Part shown: positions 63,933-64,000 of the stretch, in pieces
Numbering within the stretch: position 1 is the stretch's first letter
Layout: each line of letters starts with the position of its first letter
Source of the DNA: Nocardioides luteus
GTDB taxonomy: Bacteria; Actinomycetota; Actinomycetes; Propionibacteriales; Nocardioidaceae
Assembly (NCBI RefSeq): GCF_000960475.2
Contig: NZ_JZDQ02000018.1
Location: 53,244 to 117,243, forward strand
Reading direction: 5' to 3'
Length of the DNA stretch: 64,000 bases
Notes under the pieces: generated by a model
What the model saw: only the letters and a program-made list of their open reading frames with translations
The model's database searches: none
What the model was told of the DNA's origin: nothing
Position numbers and translations under genes: made by a program

Positions 63933-64000
63933 ATGGCCGCCGACCCGTTACGGAGGGTGTTCTCGGTGTCGTCCGGAGTCAAGGACGGCCTCCGGCCGCC
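63933..64000 (+). CDS. Possible start of a plus-strand gene, cut by the window edge
   Basis: An open frame from ATG 63933 runs off the right edge after 22 codons (MAADPLRRVFSVSSGVKDGL at its start). It is divergent from rpiB and has actinobacterial codon use, but no ribosome-binding site is clear and no family can be named from so little. Confidence 0.2.
   Translation, partial: MAADPLRRVFSVSSGVKDGLRP

Overview
The window reads as one piece of the chromosome of a high-GC Gram-positive actinobacterium. Codons end almost always in G or C and GTG starts are common. The gene order matches the long housekeeping block known from Streptomyces and relatives. A member of the Nocardioidaceae is my best guess from protein style, not something the sequence proves.

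All backbone genes but one lie on the minus strand. Read in transcription order (right to left), the backbone is: rpiB-nei, a SpoIIE-type phosphatase, tRNA-Gly and tRNA-Pro, tig, clpP1-clpP2-clpX, (valS, inverted), folC-DUF4233, ndk, mreB-mreC-mreD-pbp2-rodA, the B12-binding radical SAM gene and its DUF2344 partner, rne, rplU-rpmA, obgE, proB, and at the far left a cysteine desulfurase overlapping the start of mnmA. The jobs are protein folding and quality control, folate polyglutamylation, nucleotide balance, cell elongation, RNA decay, ribosome assembly, proline synthesis and tRNA thiolation.

Accessory genes are wedged into the joints of this block, mostly on the plus strand: a flavin oxidoreductase between rpmA and obgE, flanked by related palindromes; a polyol ABC-transport and mannitol-dehydrogenase operon with a DeoR regulator, plus an ArsR/MFS pair, between rplU and rne; an AlkZ-like gene beside rne; a secreted phosphodiesterase, a septum-formation-like protein, two GNATs and RidA between the two halves of the radical SAM pair; two tandem subtilisins downstream of rodA; Tex, a PPOX-type flavoprotein and a MocR regulator between ndk and folC; and a PNGase A-like secreted protein plus an M48 protease next to folC. 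The far left carries PPK2, a GNAT, a membrane protein and a membrane-anchored endonuclease-fold protein.

I see no IS element, prophage, CRISPR array, integrase, toxin-antitoxin pair or obvious biosynthetic cluster, and no convincing new multi-gene system. The most unusual signals are non-coding: a 21-bp repeat occurring both as an intergenic hairpin and as five codon-phased copies inside the MocR linker; long palindromes with a GCCGAGTCGGC core that bracket one inserted gene; and a conserved block upstream of both subtilisin genes, one copy of which lies inside the last codons of rodA.
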